Position numbers and translations under genes: made by a program. A stretch of DNA of 64,000 nt from Lingula anatina. Its lineage: Eukaryota > Brachiopoda > Lingulata > Lingulida > Lingulidae. Positions 1-18,880 of this stretch are shown here, piece by piece. How positions within the stretch are numbered: the first letter of the stretch is position 1; each line of letters begins with the position of its first letter. Under the pieces are notes generated by a model. It saw nothing but the letters and a program-made list of their open reading frames with translations, was not told where the DNA came from and made no database searches. Location of the stretch: positions 726,072-790,071 of the forward strand of contig NW_019775180.1 in the NCBI RefSeq assembly GCF_001039355.2. Direction: 5' to 3'.

Positions 1-279
1 AGTTACATATAATTACCTTCCCTGGATTCTTGAGTGAAGAGAAACATTAGGCATGTAATGGCAGATAGCACAGTTTCTTCATTATCACTAAATAAAATAA
101 AAAGGGATTTTTGTACTGAAAGTCTTTCAAGATATAAATCAAACCCATTAAAATTTTTAGAACTGATTTTCACTAATCTGCAATAATTTAATGAGACTGA
201 AGCATGTAGGCTGCAATCAATTCAATTATTATTCAAGACTCTTACAATCATAATGACCATGTATCAAAGAATAATTTAC

Positions 280-3200
280 CTTGATAAGCAGCCTACAACA
301 AGTTTAACTCCATCATTTTTCAGAATGTGATCTCTGTTGTCCTTGTCTGAAACAGCATTAAAATGTTAGAGCAATATAAAAAGTAAACTTTCTCAGATAA
401 CTTTTAAAGATTATTGCATAAATATTTAAAGGGAAAGCATTTTAATTTTAAAATTTAATACAATATAATAGAGATATATCAAAATAGATTGATTAAAATA
501 CCTAGTAAAGGAATGTTTAATCAAGGGTGTAGCAGGCAAAGCTAGCAATGTTTCATCTGTATAAATTTTATGAAAACCTGTCCATTTTCCCCAAGAGTAA
601 ACTGGTCATTTTAATTATAAAAAAGTGGATTTTATCCAAGTGAAAAAATATTGAGCTCAGTGTTTTTGTTCACTTAGTGTACATGTTAACCTATGACAGC
701 ATGGAACAATGATAATCTTTAAAAATTATCCTCATATGAATACAACTATATTTCATTTGCCACCCCTGTAAATATCATAATATATCTTGATCTATGACAT
801 CCCCTATTTAATTACACATGCCATACAAACAAACTGGCAGCTTAACAGCTCATTATGCTGAAGACCCCATTGGAATGGGGTCTAGGTCAGTCTGTTAGTG
901 GACTAGACTGGGATCTGGCTTTGCATGGGATAAATAAGTTTATAATCCAACGTATGCGGGGGTCGTCCATTAACTAGCACGCAAGAGAAAAAGCAGCAGA
1001 TGTACAGCCGCCCTACTGGCATAGGAGACCGAGAAGATGACACAATACGGGTGAGTACAAGTACAGCACCAGTTCATGTCAATCAATCTGACTTTCCGGC
1101 CAATGGCAACGTTGGCTCATGTCACGTGACGTAAACACAGAAGAAGAACCCTAGGCAGAATATTCCCAGTTTCCGTGGAGCCTGCATGTGAAGTTCACAA
1201 AGAAAAGAGAAGTAGAAAACAATAGACAAAATTAAGGTAAGAAATCTTAAAATTTGTTTCCTCCTCCCTCCCCTCAACTACAAGTGATATATATAACATC
1301 TATCCCGCTCAGACGCTTTACGGCGCGGTGCGGCGCTTTACTTTCCCCACCTTTAATGATTATGCGTTTTCACACCATCTAAATTAGTGGACTAGACTGG
1401 GATCTGGCCTGTGACATATTATGTATATCTAGACCAATTTTTATAATAAAATTTGAGGTGTTTTCACGCAAGCACATAATATCTTTTGCAGCAACAGCAA
1501 AGTACCATTTTAAATATGTTTAATTAAAATTATCTCTGTTGTCTGTGAATTTGGTTTAATTAAAATAATCTGTTTTTGTTTTTTTTCATTTTCTTCCGAT
1601 TACCACTGAGAATCTCTCTGTATACTGCTATAAAGTACTACAAGAATTATGAAATACTATATTCAGCTCACCAAGGGAACAGTTGCAAATACCACCAATG
1701 GCAAATTCAACTAACTTTGGATTACTCTCTGTCAAACAATCTGAAAAAAAAAAATAATAATAATAAGTAAACACACTGCTCATAATGCAATACTGTTCCT
1801 ACAAGCAGTTACTTGACCATGCAATTAGGGTAGGGTTAATAAGAACTTTTTTTGGAAATCTCTCATAGAACAGTTGATTTTAGAGGCAAAATGGGTTAAA
1901 AAGTTCATTTCTCATGAGAAACTTGAGATAGGGGCATTCTTTAGGTCGGTAATTTACTATTTTTGGAAACGTATACAAAGCATTTGTACTACATATCAGT
2001 AACTGTAGTAACTATATGCATGTATACACCTGTATTGAATAGGGTTGGGTGAAGCACAAAATTTTGATAAGTGTTTTCTACATGGCAGAAAATGATGCTT
2101 GACATACATGTACAGCTATTTTTTCACAACAGCCATTTAGGTTGGTAAAATGACGATTTAAAATGGCAGACAAAATGCCCTAACAATAGTTTCAACATCA
2201 ACAATTAAAGGACCCATAGTTTGTAAGATGTGAGCTCACATGGTATCTTAACTCACTGCCAAATGTACCAATATGAGTATTAATATCAGAAACGGATTCT
2301 ACAACCCCTAAAAGATAGGAAAAGACAAATGACACACTAGAGAACTTTTAATTGTTGTTGATGAAACTCTTAGTAGGCTGTTGTTTTGGCTGCCATTTTG
2401 AAAATAGTCATTAACTGACCTAAGTAATTGTTGTTGAAATAAAGGATTGTCATATTTGTGCTCAGTGCCAAATTTCACCTCAGAAAACACCTATTATGGA
2501 AATTTTTTTAGATTTACCCTACTCTAATACAATATTAGTGCTAACGTAGTAAAAAAAGAAGGCAATGTTTCAAACATATTATAACAGTGACTGTGTAAGT
2601 TGAATGAAAACACTTATATTGAATGAAATATTCACTTTGATACTTTCTCTTCATGTCTTATGTCAGCTTCCTTTCACTCATTATTTTAAAATTCTGTATG
2701 AAGCCCCATCAAGTACACTCTATATACCTTTATAAGCAGTTTGTAAACATTCAAAATAAAATAAAGTAGCCTTCTATACTTCAATAGTACTCAGTTACTA
2801 TGACTTCAAACTATGTAAAGATAGGAGTCATGAAGTGCATATCATCTGGAGATATTTATGACACAAAAAATATATTTGCAAAAGCTATACCTTCAACTTA
2901 CCAAGAAAAAGATCCCAAACATTCAACTTCCTCATGAAGTCATAATTGATAGGATCATATGCGAAATTGGCCAAATTTGCAAGCACTTGTTCCTTGGACT
3001 CTAGAAATAAATGCAAAGGGAAAATATATTTTACATAATATGACATCTCACTTATGTTTTGACAAATGATAAACAACATACATGGAAGCAAGCATGTTTA
3101 TGTTGGACATGTTGACACCTGACCAAGAATAACTGGTGTTACCACACTGAGACAAATGGCAATTGGGGTTCAGAATCCCCCCCCCCCCCCAAAAAAAAAA

Positions 3201-3837
3201 GAGGATTTATTTTGATGTTCCATATAATCTGAAGGTTGTATTTCGTATATTTAGACTGGGTTCCCACAGATTTAGAATGATCCATCTGGATCAACCTAAC
3301 TCCCTGAGGGTTCAAGCTAAATTGCTGTCAGCTTCTGGGAACCGAGCACGCACAAAAGTCAATTACCCCCTTACAGCTTTAAGTAGGAGGGACAGACACT
3401 TAAGCTGGTTAAGCTGGCAGCAATCTAGTGAGGCTCCCCAGGAGGATAGATCGATCTAAATATCTGTGGGAATGGTCTCTTATTGACACCCGGTGAAATT
3501 TAAATCGGATTCATCTCAGTAAATAGCGTCTGAAAAAAATTACAAACATGATATCACTAAAACTTGAATAACTTTAACGGTTTATCCATGCTCCGATATG
3601 TTTTAATCTGTCTGTGGATTCTACGTTATCATTAACATTTAGCATTTTACTGATTTATAATAATAAACAAGTCTGAAACAGTGTTAGACGATGTCCACTT
3701 GAGGAATGATTTTAAAACATCCATATACCTTCGCTGGAGGTGTCCTGAAATTCGGTTACTAAAGATTGCAGATAGCTAAAGCGACCAATTCCCCAAGGAC
3801 CAGTCTTCTTCTGCAGGTATTCTTTAGAACTGAACAT
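280..3837 (-). CDS. ARMC7: Armadillo repeat-containing protein 7 (partial, last exon off the left edge)
   Basis: Four coding exons are readable on the minus strand, all with GT-AG borders and matching phase: 3729-3837 (start ATG at 3837), 2902-3000, 1672-1740 and 280-346. The joined product contains [40 protein letters not shown] and [12 protein letters not shown], which follow vertebrate ARMC7 in order and spacing as I remember it. ARMC7 is a small all-helical protein of armadillo repeats; its biochemical role is poorly known. The C-terminal part (roughly the last third) would lie left of position 1. The third exon is only 69 bp with symmetrical phase (1-1), so skipping it would keep the frame. 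The introns carry a 705-bp foldback element (1824-2528) and a segment bracketed by 25-bp direct repeats (895-1408). The gene is transcribed away from PRKAA across a 286-bp gap. Confidence 0.93.
895..1408. repeat. 25-bp perfect direct repeats bracketing a promoter-like intronic segment
   Basis: The same 25 bases, beginning ttagtggactagactggg, occur at 895-919 and 1384-1408 in the same orientation, 489 bp apart, inside the third ARMC7 intron. The enclosed DNA is more GC-rich than its surroundings. It holds a CCAAT box (about 1100), a GTCACGTGAC palindrome (1121-1130) and a strong plus-strand donor-like sequence near 1234. A small hairpin (agaccccat/atggggtct, 862-883) lies just outside. This could be an insertion with a long target duplication, a local duplication, or an unrecognised promoter with a noncoding first exon. 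Confidence 0.5.
1824..2528. mobile_element. Foldback (MITE-like) element in ARMC7 intron 2
   Basis: The ends are inverted copies: attagggtagggttaat at 1824-1840 against gatttaccctactctaat at 2511-2528, whose reverse complement matches with a few changes. Inside, about 2131-2260 (from atggcagacaaaatgcc) is inverted relative to about 2335-2400 (ending ggctgccat), so most of the 705 bp can fold back on itself. No coding capacity is seen. I could not define a target site duplication, so the superfamily is unknown. Confidence 0.6.
3177..3200. repeat. Homopolymer tract C14-A10
   Basis: Fourteen C are followed by ten A in ARMC7 intron 1, about 50 bp before the MITE at 3253. The exact length is unreliable in sequencing. 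Confidence 0.9.
3253..3478. mobile_element. MITE, 226 bp, family related to the element at 58109
   Basis: The terminal inverted repeats are about 28 bp. The left end begins agactgggttcccacagat, and the reverse complement of the right end begins agaccattcccacagat; both run into a GATC(GATC) motif. The interior (stretches near 3297-3340 and 3360-3400, including aattacccccttacagctt) closely matches both arms of the foldback element at 58109-58503, so this is a dispersed family. There is no ORF of note and no clear target duplication (flanks tatttc... and cttattg). It lies in ARMC7 intron 1. Confidence 0.75.
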
Positions 3838-11171
<7,334 letters not shown>

Positions 11172-14023
11172 AAACTGGGCTTGCCATGTGGTGAACTGTT
11201 TTTTTTTTTTCTTTTTTTTTTTTTTTGTACTACAGGTATACTTAATATGTATCTTTCCATTTAAAGTAAACTCTACATTTAAAGGAGTATAGACGAATTA
11301 ACTGCCAAGATGGAGGTCAATACAGGTCAAGTGCTGAAGGAAGAATTAGGATTTCTGGACTATTATAAGTGAAACAAGGAAACGACTGAATCCCTTATAT
11401 GCCACATATTTCATAATGATCAGTACACAGTATATGTCATGACCCATTTCTAATTTTTTTGTGTGGAAGGTAATAGAGATCAAAAAGAGGAAAACACGTG
11501 GTTTCTTGTTGCGCTTGGCTTGCGGTAATATATGTATTCTTCCACAGGAGTGGATATTTGAGCCAGTTGAAGTCGGTATTAAACTGTGTATATATTTCGT
11601 TAAAATAATCCAGCTTTGAAATTTTTTGATGGCTGCATGGACCAAGTCATTTAGGAAATTATTCCATATTTTGTACACCAAAATCTTCCATAACATAAAA
11701 AAATATATTCATTGCTTCATAATTTTGTTAGTGGTGCTGAAAAATTAGAATGAGTATGGTCACTAACAATGTACCTCCAAGTAATTACTGGCAATTTTCA
11801 TAGTGTACCATGTCTCTATATAATGTTGGAGTGGGACCTTGATTTTTTGGGGAAAAGAATGGCGCACAGCTATGCCTGTCTTTAATGGTGATTTTGAAGA
11901 AGGTTTGTTGACAGATGCATTCAAGGACGTATATGTGTCAGCGGTTACGAGCCTGAGTAATGGTTGCTGTTTTGATTTAACATACTACGCTGCATGTTTT
12001 AGCAAGAAAACGACTGTATCAATTATAATATCAAAAAATAAAAGTGTGCAATATAAAGTTGTCAATGGTATGAACACGTCCACTTTCTTAGTCTTTCTAA
12101 ATACTGTTGGTAAAGTAGGTGAAGTGTTCTATTGCTGCTGCCTTCTCTGTGCAACATAGGCCTCCGCGTGTGATTTCGGCTTGCACTAGTGATACATGTT
12201 CAAAACATTGCCCCTTTTAGTAATATAATGTTTACCAATCATCAAGATTAGTTTATTTTACGAAACAAAAATACCTGCGTGTCCTCATGAGTACATGAGA
12301 CGAGGTGGAAAAGGGAAATGGACGTGAATGTTGACAAAAGATCACACCAAGTTATACGAAATCGAGACTCGTTTTATAGACGTCAGCTTCAAGATTTCCT
12401 ACCAATACTTTGCAAAAGAACGACAATAAATCCTGATCAACAGCTCTCACAAATGAAAAGCAAATTAAAGAAACGTGGAAAACGAGATAAAAAGGGGGAA
12501 GAGAGAGAAAGTATGTATTTTACCATTCTTTTCGGAACTTTTTGCAGAGAAACTGACGATGGCGACAACAGCACTACGATCGGCCTAGAAGAATAATACA
12601 TTTAGCTATCCGTAATGTAAATATCTACCACGTCGTTATGAAATCGATGATGAAATATTCTTTATACATTGAACGCAACTCGGATTTTATATTAATTTCC
12701 GTTATATTTTCTAACATATTTGTAATCATTTAAGTTTATGTCTAGCTAACATAAGTTATTGTTCTTGCGATGCGATCGATACATAAAAGCGGAATGGATT
12801 TTAAATATTTAGTGCAAACTTCAAACCGCACAATCCTGGATAAAACCTATTGATTCTTATTCAGTGCAACTCAAAACTCATTCAATGAATCCAATAGGGA
12901 ATGAAGATTCAAGACCGATATCACATTGGTTTAGTGTCTCTTTAAGCTTTGAAAACTGAGCTTTTGGTGTACAGATAGAATATTCTCAAACCTGCTTCAG
13001 TTGTTATTTTGCCCTCATTGTAACAACTGGTAGTCTGTAAATCGAACAAGAACAAATAAATAATACCAAATGAATATTAGTGGTGACGCGACACTGTTTG
13101 ATTTCCAAGCAGTCTCACATATAACGCATGATCTTTTACGGACCACAATATTGACTTTGCCGCAGTACGTTAGAGCTCTGGTCAAATATTTAATACGTAA
13201 CCTGTACCCTCACCTCACCTCATGCGGTAGATTTCTATTTTAAAATATGCCTATAGTGCATCGAGTAAAACTACTAACAACCTACACAAATACAGTAACT
13301 AAACCACTGGTTGATTTACAGTTGCAGTGTGCATTTTATTCAAACTATTCCATTTTAAACATTAACAGTGGTTAGTTTTGAGGGGAGGTTAAGTAGGTTA
13401 ATTAAAATAAATTAGTTAATCGTCATTCAGTTTAATATCAGACTATTAGTTTTTAATGTTGTTTTTCAATTAAATAAGTTTAGCTTATCAATTTCGTAGA
13501 TGACATACATGAGCCACCAACAAACGGATATTAACGACAACACTATATTTACCACCCTCAATTTCGAAGTAACTATGGCAACTACAACCCACTAACCGAC
13601 TTACAACAGATCGGTCCCGTTTTTTAGACGCAAATGGAACGTGGTGTGATTTATAAGTGAGTCACCGTCTGAACTTTAAAATCTACGAGGTTTTGGTTGC
13701 TTTCTCCAAAAATGTACATAGTGACACTCTGGCTTCGTCAAAATTTAAGACTACAGGCAGTAGAAAAACAAGTTCCATATCTTCCACCACTTTCGACAGC
13801 CGTAATAAAGTCAGGTGCACAGCACTGTCTCACTTAAATAATGACTGATTATCTTCAAAGCCAGGTGCACCTCGCACGATTTTAATTAAAGCTTCAAGAA
13901 TAATCGCCACTGACTATTTTGGTTGCTACAAAACCCCGTATCTAAAATCAATTTTTTTAAAACACTAACTGTCAAAATACCTTATCAACATCAGGTAAAC
14001 ACCCTAAAATGTGTTACAACAAA
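11172..14023. other. PRKAA 3' flank and gene-poor interval
   Basis: The first few hundred bases are probably PRKAA 3'UTR, including a T-rich stretch at 11200-11226. Possible AATAAA signals are far downstream (about 12426 and 13055). An open frame at 12318-12596 encodes a Lys/Arg-rich start (MDVNVDKRSHQVIRN) followed by a possible donor at 12512, but I see no partner exon or known domain. Nothing else is supported. Confidence 0.4.
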
Positions 14024-15073
14024 TTACACATGGCTGTATGTGATACAAGCTATGTCATCCAGGCACTTCTCTTGGTTAGCTTTTTCCAATCCCTTCAGCC
14101 AATTCTGACATTTGACAACAATTTGTGGACTCGGTCCTACTTCTTCTTCGTCATCGTCATCTTTTTCTTTATCATTTTCCTCCTCCTCTGTCCCCCTTGT
14201 TTGTTGAGTCTGGCGGGGGCCATAGGAAGAATTCGATATAGTAGACACCTTGCTAGAGAAGTGGACTAGATCCGAAGAAGTAACGTCAGTGGTGTGTGAT
14301 TCATCTCTGTGTAAAGCCAATTCTTTGATATTGCTAGATACATCTATTTTATCGTGTGAATCTACACGTAAAACGTATCCCTTCCTTCTTGATAACGGTG
14401 GTGTTGCGAACGACGACTGCTGTTCCCGCAGTTTATACCTGGGCCTTGGGTAATACGTTGATGCATCAACAGTGTGAGCTCTGGATCTGAAAAATCCATC
14501 AGACTGAGTTTTAGAAAGCTCCGCATGACCTCTTAAGGACACTAATGAACCACTAGAGCCACGGATTTTTCGATCTGCTTGGGAAAATTTGTAGCTGTTA
14601 TTCTGTCGATTGTTTTTTGCGTTGTGGGTAGCCGCCGCGCTCTTAGGGGGCGATGGAACAAAGTGTGTCTGCTCTGGCATTACATGGTCTAGACCGCTCT
14701 CTGATTTCCTAGGAACAAGTTTTCTATGTAATGACCTAGGTGAAATCTGCTCCTTGTCGTATATTAAAGTGTCATGTTCTCCCTGCTTGTTCAAATCTGG
14801 ACAACTTGCGCTTTGATTAGAGACCAGAGATGGTCTTCGCTCCTTGTCCCGCCCTCTCCCGCTGAGGAGATCTAAGCGCACTATTTCGTGTTCCACAGAG
14901 TGGTGTTTGGCAATATCAGGAAGAGCGGAGGGACTTGTCCTCGGATTTCCAACTGACAGTTTTTCCGGTGACTTTTTTCTAGAATAATCTTTGAATTGAG
15001 TATTTGGTAAGTAGCTAATGACCACTTTGTTTAACCGAAGAGGAGGGCTCCCTGTTACTTTCATGTTGCTCAT
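14024..15073 (-). CDS. Unrecognised single-exon Ser/Arg-rich disordered protein, 349 aa
   Basis: One uninterrupted frame of 349 codons from ATG at 15073 to the stop at 14024. That length is exceptional in this AT-rich sequence and strongly suggests real coding. I do not recognise the protein. It is rich in Ser, Arg, Lys, Asp and Glu, has no predicted membrane segment or signal peptide, and looks mostly disordered. Visible traits: short S-x-P-D type motifs (SALPDIA, SASCPDL), a Pro/Ser/Arg middle, a run of about 18 acidic residues with Lys near residues 295-315 (EEEENDKEKDDDDEEE), and a C-terminal stretch containing CQNWLKGLEKANQEK. Two comparable single-exon ORFs lie on the same strand at 18881 and 23724. 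A relationship is possible but not shown. Function unknown. Confidence 0.65.
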   Translation of the reverse strand: MSNMKVTGSPPLRLNKVVISYLPNTQFKDYSRKKSPEKLSVGNPRTSPSALPDIAKHHSVEHEIVRLDLLSGRGRDKERRPSLVSNQSASCPDLNKQGEHDTLIYDKEQISPRSLHRKLVPRKSESGLDHVMPEQTHFVPSPPKSAAATHNAKNNRQNNSYKFSQADRKIRGSSGSLVSLRGHAELSKTQSDGFFRSRAHTVDASTYYPRPRYKLREQQSSFATPPLSRRKGYVLRVDSHDKIDVSSNIKELALHRDESHTTDVTSSDLVHFSSKVSTISNSSYGPRQTQQTRGTEEEENDKEKDDDDEEEVGPSPQIVVKCQNWLKGLEKANQEKCLDDIACITYSHV

Positions 15074-18000
15074 GTTTTACGTTTCACCATCACGGTGGTG
15101 GGAGCTCTTCAGTAAGTCCTTATAGTGCAGTGGTCTCTTTATATTAACAACCTCGTCCTTTGAAGATAACTTTCTGCGTTGTTTGCTACTCTACTTGTCA
15201 AATTCTGCGCCGGGCACTGAAACAGAGCAAATCTCTTAAAATGTATAAAAAACATGGATTCAATTTTTCCAAGTTGCATTCCAGTAGCCATAGGAACATG
15301 TCAACATATCTATATAAATACGTCTTTCACAGGGGACTCTCCTCTCTGACCTGAACTAAACGGGTCAGAAGTCAGGATTAGCTATTTACATTACGCAGAT
15401 TTTCTTTTCACTTTACCGCGCATTTGTTCGCGACTTTTTATTTGTTACACAGACTTGTTTTATGTGAAGGTTCTATGTTATGTTACATTGAAATGAATGC
15501 AAGGATTACAAGTTAAGATGGCGGTCGATATTTGTTTTCTACATGTGAACCGTTATCAGTATAAATGTATGCAAACATCCGATTTTATACTAACATATTT
15601 ACGAAGTTCATTTGGATGTAAAATCATGGTTTTACTAATAGGTTTATGTACATGTATGTTGTTGACACCGTTCATTTGATTCGAAAAATGCCCGATATAC
15701 TTAATTAATCATCAGGCTTCTGCTTCAGCTATCAAATATTTTTCGAAAGACTAATGCCGTCGTATAAACTATAATTATTTGTGAATCTGGAAATTAAATT
15801 GATTTCCTTTCTGGTGAACTGGTTAACGTGGTGCACCCAATGCCCATGACGTAAATTACGATCAATTCCCAAAAGTGCAGCACATTTAATCCCTATTAAG
15901 TTGATTGCTGTGACATTTTAAGTGAAATGTGTTTGATAAGCATCTGATTATAGATTTTAACAACAAACTTTTTTAAAACAAGTTTGCACAGACACAAAAT
16001 TGAAGACCTGCTGCCGTCCTACTTGGTTATGAGTATCACGCCCAATATTTAGAAAACTGCCGAGAAGAAAGTTCAGATGTTACAAACAAACTCACCCTGT
16101 CCTGTCGTTCGTCAATCGGTTGTATCGTCTTTTGACAATCAAGTGCCTCGTCTGTATTTACTAGTTATGAGGTAACATGACACGTCGTAGGCACCGTATT
16201 AATATATATTATCTTTCAATAGACGATGCTGATATTGAAAGTAGTTCATTAAAATCAATTTTTAATGTAAATAAACTTGTTTTATTCGCCAAAAATTCTC
16301 TTAAACAGTAAGACCTTGGAAGAAAACCCCGATTTGAAAGGATACGTCCTCTGGGCGGCTTAAAAATAATCCATCAGTATCAAATATCCTGTTTCTTTTA
16401 AATAATATGAATGGTTTGCGACATTTTATTCAATCAAAATTCCCTTTAACCAGGTGAGCCTATTGTACGTCTCGACCCCCTTCGCTGTTTAGGGTCGTTG
16501 AAACTGGTTTGTTGCTGCCTATATCCCTTTCTCTCTGGGCCCATTCAGGGTTATACTGATCGGTGTATGAGCACGTATTCGTACGTGCATATAGAAAATA
16601 AGAGACTTGTTTTTACAGAGAAATGAGTAGAAATTACTCTCCTGCTCTGTTTTGACGTTGCACATGTATTTCGTTGACAGACATGAAATGGTGCCAAGCG
16701 AGAAATGATAAACGTGCATTAAAAATGGCCTGAGAAAGCGACTCTGTAAGAAAAAAATAATAATGCGGAGAAAGGAAAAAAGTGAATCCACGAGCAGTAC
16801 AGTTTTAACTCTGTTTTGAAACTTTAATCGGTGTCAGTCACACGTGCACGTCAGCTTTTCTGTCCAAAGTTTAACGGTAGTGTATGATGTCAAATAGCGA
16901 ACGTAACTGAATTAGTTTACCCAAACAGAAACATTTCATATCGATGATAAGTATGAAAAAGTGTTGGGTTGACCGAAATTCCAATACATCTTATTTCCAG
17001 TAGTATCTATTAACACAATATTTTTACTCTATATCTTTCTCGGTTAAAATTTATTAAAAATATGTAGCTTTTATAATGTATAAAAATTGTAACTGCAGCA
17101 GGAACATATTATCGACCGTTATTTTACTGAATATCATATGAGAAACACTTACCTGGGCTTCCCTTTCCTTGTTTTCTCCGCACAACGTCTTAGTAGAGTG
17201 ACTTGAGAATAATAAGATCAACTCTTATTTAGTAAGAAAGGTCAAGGGCTTGTTGCACTATTAAATTCCATTAAAATGTATGACCAGGGCTTCCTATTGT
17301 ACGGCACTCCTGTTCTCCCGCATACTGTTCAATGTAAAAAAATCCTTTTTGTCCGGTGTCTTTACGTTGCAACGGTGTTCCATTTTTCTTAAAATGTCTG
17401 CATTACTAGATTTCCTTTGTGTCGTGAATCAATTTACATAATCAGCATACTGAATCCATGTAAAGGAAAGTGTTTGCTTCTTACTTTCATGTAACTGAAG
17501 GGACTTCAGCATTCAAAGCGGACGCTGAAGTGTTACTTAGCCATGTGGATGATACTAATCCCTGAAAGAACGCACGTGGCTTTAGAGGCCTAATTTTTCA
17601 TGTAGCCGTTTCTCTCGTGGATACTAACTCCGATAAGTTGTTATCAATAAAAAAAAAAAACACTCGATACCTGTCCATTTGATAAATATTACCTTGATAG
17701 GACAAATATATCTACGTGTTTATTTTCTTTTTCACTTTGCAGTACATGTAGCATTGACTTTTGAATCATACGAGACAAACACTGATTGCCATGGTACACA
17801 CAATGCTGCATGAACCATATATATTTATATACATACAGCCGATTACACTTATTTTACATGGGCGACTAACAACGAGCTTTGAACAGATTTGTGACGTAGC
17901 GGCCTGTCGATGAACGTAACATTCATACATAGACCATTGGACTTAATGGTTTCAAAGGTAGAATTAAGATTGTCGTTTTATTGTATTGCTTTAAGCTAGT

Positions 18001-18675
18001 TCGCAAATAATATTTTGCCTTGGCACACAAATACGCCCTTGAGTTTTGAATTAGCTCTCACAAAACAACCACGCGCATCTATTTAGTAACGTAACCTGAA
18101 CTGGTGACAACATCGGCAGTATGGTTATTCATCACTTACTGTGCACGTGTTTAAATTACGAGGTGAGAAAGAGATGTGCAGTATTCGCTTCCTGCAATAT
18201 CGAGTATGTGGTTTAGGGTTAAGGCTGTCAAAATAGGTGGCACAAACCCACGCACGTACGGAATCGGTTATCCGTATATTGGTTGAACAGCAATCCCATT
18301 ATTGAATTAATCGAAATAGTCATAAAGACGTTAAAGATCATTTAATTAATCTTCTCTGTCAACCACTGACTGACAAAGCAGAGCGTTTCCTTCCGTAATA
18401 TGGAAACCTGTTTTTCATCTAAAAAGATTGTATTGCGCCATGGAAACCGATAGAGTTATTGGATAATATACTGTATTGTGTCATTTAATTTCAGTGCGGA
18501 TGGCGGTAATGGCATTGTTGAAAAACACTTTGATATTCTAAAACAGCCTTTTAACGTAACTTCATGTGGCTGTATTTTTTACTTATGAAATTATATCAAG
18601 CGATGCATACAACAAAAGCTCAACTGAGGAAATCTTCCCTTGTTTTTTAGACCAACTCTCAGGAAATGCTGGTGA
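15074..18675. other. Gene-free interval
   Basis: Only short open frames without recognisable domains, codon signature or splice partners are present. No RNA gene or clear repeat was recognised. It may hold the promoter of the 349-aa protein immediately upstream of 15073. Confidence 0.5.
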
Positions 18676-18680
18676 GAGAT

Positions 18681-18831
18681 CTCGCGTTGCGACCAAACAG
18701 CTATCAATTTCACAAGATGAAGCCTATTGCACCTTTACTGTAATGTTTTTGGAGAGTTCAAGCATTCGTTTCTATTTGAGTTGATTTACAGCAACATAAC
18801 AACGGTACTATATTTCATTGCTCCCTTCTAA
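18681..18831 (+). pseudogene. Decayed, internally deleted copy of the GPCR gene at 21520
   Basis: Two blocks match the intact GPCR locus in order. The first, 18681-18724 (ctcgcgttgcgaccaaacag onwards), matches the leader and start codon at 21480-21524. The second, 18739-18831, reads CNVFGEFKHSFLFELIYSN then ITTVLYFIAP before a TAA stop, matching the second extracellular loop and TM5 of the receptor (about 22042-22135) in the same frame. TM1-TM4 are missing between the blocks, and nothing matching TM6-TM7 follows. It is therefore a relic of a tandem duplicate or a partial copy, not a gene. Confidence 0.8.
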
Positions 18832-18880
18832 CTAGCTTGAGCAGTTTTTTCCTTGTTTTGTATCAATTTTTCATCAGTTA

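Noticed and set aside
11839-12159. 106-codon plus-strand frame
   Set aside because: Low-complexity composition, no domain, no splice context.
12318-12596. 92-codon Lys/Arg-rich plus-strand frame with a possible donor at 12512
   Set aside because: No partner exon, domain or recognised homologue; chance cannot be excluded.
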